Positions 57,901 to 60,900 of a DNA stretch of 64,000 nt are shown piece after piece (position 1 is the first letter of the stretch; every line of letters begins with the position of its first letter). Origin of the DNA: Atrina japonica (taxonomy: Eukaryota > Mollusca > Bivalvia > Pterioida > Pinnidae); NCBI GenBank assembly GCA_030159075.1, contig BROG01000374.1, positions 372,001 through 436,000 on the forward strand. Direction: 5' to 3'. Position numbers and translations under genes: made by a program. Below the pieces are notes generated by a model. That model worked only from the letters and a program-made list of their open reading frames with translations. It was not told the DNA's origin and ran no database searches.

Positions 57901-60900
57901 TACAAAGTTCATTTAAAATCCTGTAATAAATATTAAAGAGGATATATCTCCATAACTTAGAGGCAAACAACAACAACAACAAAATACTAGTACTGCTACA
58001 GAAATCTGTCAAATGAGCATTTTTTTATAGATTTTAATTTCAAAATTGTTCATTCCAATATTTATAAAACAAATTTACAATGATATAGCCATTATGTAAT
58101 ACACATTTGTACAAAAACAAACACGAGTCACACAAGTTTCACTGAAAAACTAGCCAATATTTTCCACCTTGCCCATCCTCAACAGCCCTGATTTTATTTT
58201 TACTGAAACATAATCCCCCCCTTACTTACAATATTGTGTGAAAAGACCAAATTCCTATTACATGTTGCTCAGAATTTTGGTAGCTGCTTAAACAATTTTT
58301 CAGAGTCACATATAGTATATTCCCTTAATGTCCCCCTATTTCAGATTTTTCAAAATTCATATTTATTATATAGTGGTCCAGATTTTAAAAAAAACATCCA
58401 ACAAGTCTATCAAAACAATACACTGTTAGTAACATCAGTACACCAAGTCAACTTACTTTTTGTTTTTCCTTTGAAAGAATGCATGCAAAAATTTGATATG
58501 AATAAACAGATTAGACAAAACAGAAAGTTGAGTGCTCTTTTGTAAACTAACACACAGGTGAAATGAACACTAAAACCAAATCTATAGCATATGTGTCATA
58601 TCAAAGGTAAAGTAATTAACACCAAATATACAGAAAATTTGAAATCAGAAAAATAAACACTTGTATTATAAAAATGTAAATAAATGTAAAATGTGCCACG
58701 GCCCAATGTAAGGATATGTTTTGTTCATGCTCAAGTATACAGCAATGTATAAATATAATCCTTAGCTCTGGGCCTGGTAGAATGAAAATTAAGAATGCTC
58801 CTACAGTCTGATGAAAATTGTCGGACTTCAGATAATCCTGAAATCTGATTGGCTAAGCAGGCCAAGTTTTGAATATTGTCAGACTTTAGAATGTTCTTAA
58901 TTTTTGATGAAGCTGCACATTGGTGTTTCAAGTCATGCTGACCAGAGACCAACACACGCACTGCATACACACACACTTACTCTGTAGCTATGTCTCTTAA
59001 GAATGAAAATGCAGTAAACATTAAATCTATGATGCAATCATTGTCTTCAGGATGAAAACGCAGTAAACAAATTGTAACAGAGGCAAAAATAGAAGTTTAC
59101 TAAGTAGATATTCATATTTTGTGTACAAGTAATGTACAGAAATTATCATTCAAATGTCTGAACACTTGTACGTTGGAGGAAAAAATACACATTAGCATCA
59201 TTTGCCAAGAACAAGAGTTGTCAGAAGACAACATAGTTTGCTGGTGGCACCATTGTATCTCAAACACTGAAATTAGGACTGGTTTGAAGAAGTAGGTCGA
59301 ATGACATTATCTAGGTCATCATCTGAAGGGGCTGATCATAAGAGTTGAAACATGGGAAATATTAAAGTTTTGCTTCTTATATTTCAAAAGATATGGCCCA
59401 GGTTAAAGCTTTTGTCCACAGACATTGCTGATGAAATGACATTAGCTCTCAGGACATTTTGTCCAAGTGAGCAAACAATAAACAGCAAGATAACTAAACT
59501 AGACTAGTTTTGATATGTATGCCAAATAAGTTACATACTTTATAATGCAACTTAGACCTATATAAAACAAGCATTCTGAAAGAATACTAATGAATCAACA
59601 CATTCCCTTACCTGTGAATCCATTTATATTAAGCAAATGCTAATACAAAATTTAGACTGAATCTTTAACTATACTGACTGACAGTTACAGACAAAACCTA
59701 AAGTCCCCACCCCCTCAAGTTTAAGCAGTAGGGAACCAAAGATATGCTATACAGAGGATATTGTCTCCATAGACTAATAATATGAAAGACCACATTTTCT
59801 GGAAATCATTTGTCAAAATATCATTTCACCCAACAAGACTGTTTGCCAATTTTCTTGCAAAAGGTAGGTGGTCTCTTCCCAGGTACAAATTAATCAGTTT
59901 CGCTTTTCCATCATTAACAACTGGCTGTCATCATTTATCTAAAAACATATTGGGTGTGACATAAAACACCATTCAAACAAACCATTACCACAATGTGCCA
60001 TCATTACCACAAATTGCTGAATGTGTCGTAAACAACCAAAAAGCAATATAACAAGTATGTAAAAGAACTAATGTGAACCTTTGACTATAAGCTTTGATTT
60101 GATTTTGATTTTTTTTTTTTTTTTCACGCCATACTCAACAATCTTTCAGTCATATGATGGCGTCCAGTTTTTATTGGTGAAGGAGAAACCCCGATTACAC
60201 GGGTAAAGACCACCGACCTTCTGCAAGAAAACTGGCAAACTTTCCCACTTATTCGAAATGACCCTAGTGGGATTCAAACCAGAGGTGAGAGGCCTTGTTG
60301 ACTATAAGAATGACCTGACTTACACTAAATATTGATTGGAATAGCCAACAGTCGAATATATATATATATACCACACATATACATATAGGAAATATTCATT
60401 TTCTGTGTTTGATATATCTGACATTTAATTATACAAGTATATATAGAGTATAAGACTAGTTAATGTACAAAATATATAAAGTATCTAACCCAGGCCATTA
60501 CACCATTCAAACATCTGATAGCTGCTTCATTATCTGGAAGAATGGAACAGTAATACATTTTATGGAGAAAATAGGGAAACGCATTCCCTTCTTAATTCTA
60601 GCTGATTAGGAAACTGACGAGACGTTGTAATTGGTACCAAATAACATCCAAATGAAATGATTAGCAAGACTGTCATGGTAATAGGTTACTTGCAAATAGA
60701 TACATGGGCATATATGCATAAAGCAAGCAGAAAGAAGCTTCTTGTATGAGAACGGGAAAATATTACAGCCTAGCTGGTTAACATGCCTCTAGTCATGCAT
60801 CAGCTACAGAGACAAAATAATTCAGGGGCTGTTTCAATCCTATCTTGTGCACTTTTTAATGATAAAGCTATAATTTCATGGCATGACCTACCTTTTTAAT

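Larger units (their letters stand above)
56438..60851. other. Intron upstream of the giant linker exon
   Basis: 4.9 kb intron (56,438-61,386) that also contains a SINE-like copy (57,190-57,525), a foldback at 58,786-58,905, a SINE tail (60,085-60,300) and the donor array (60,852-61,386). No exon recognised in the rest. Confidence 0.6.
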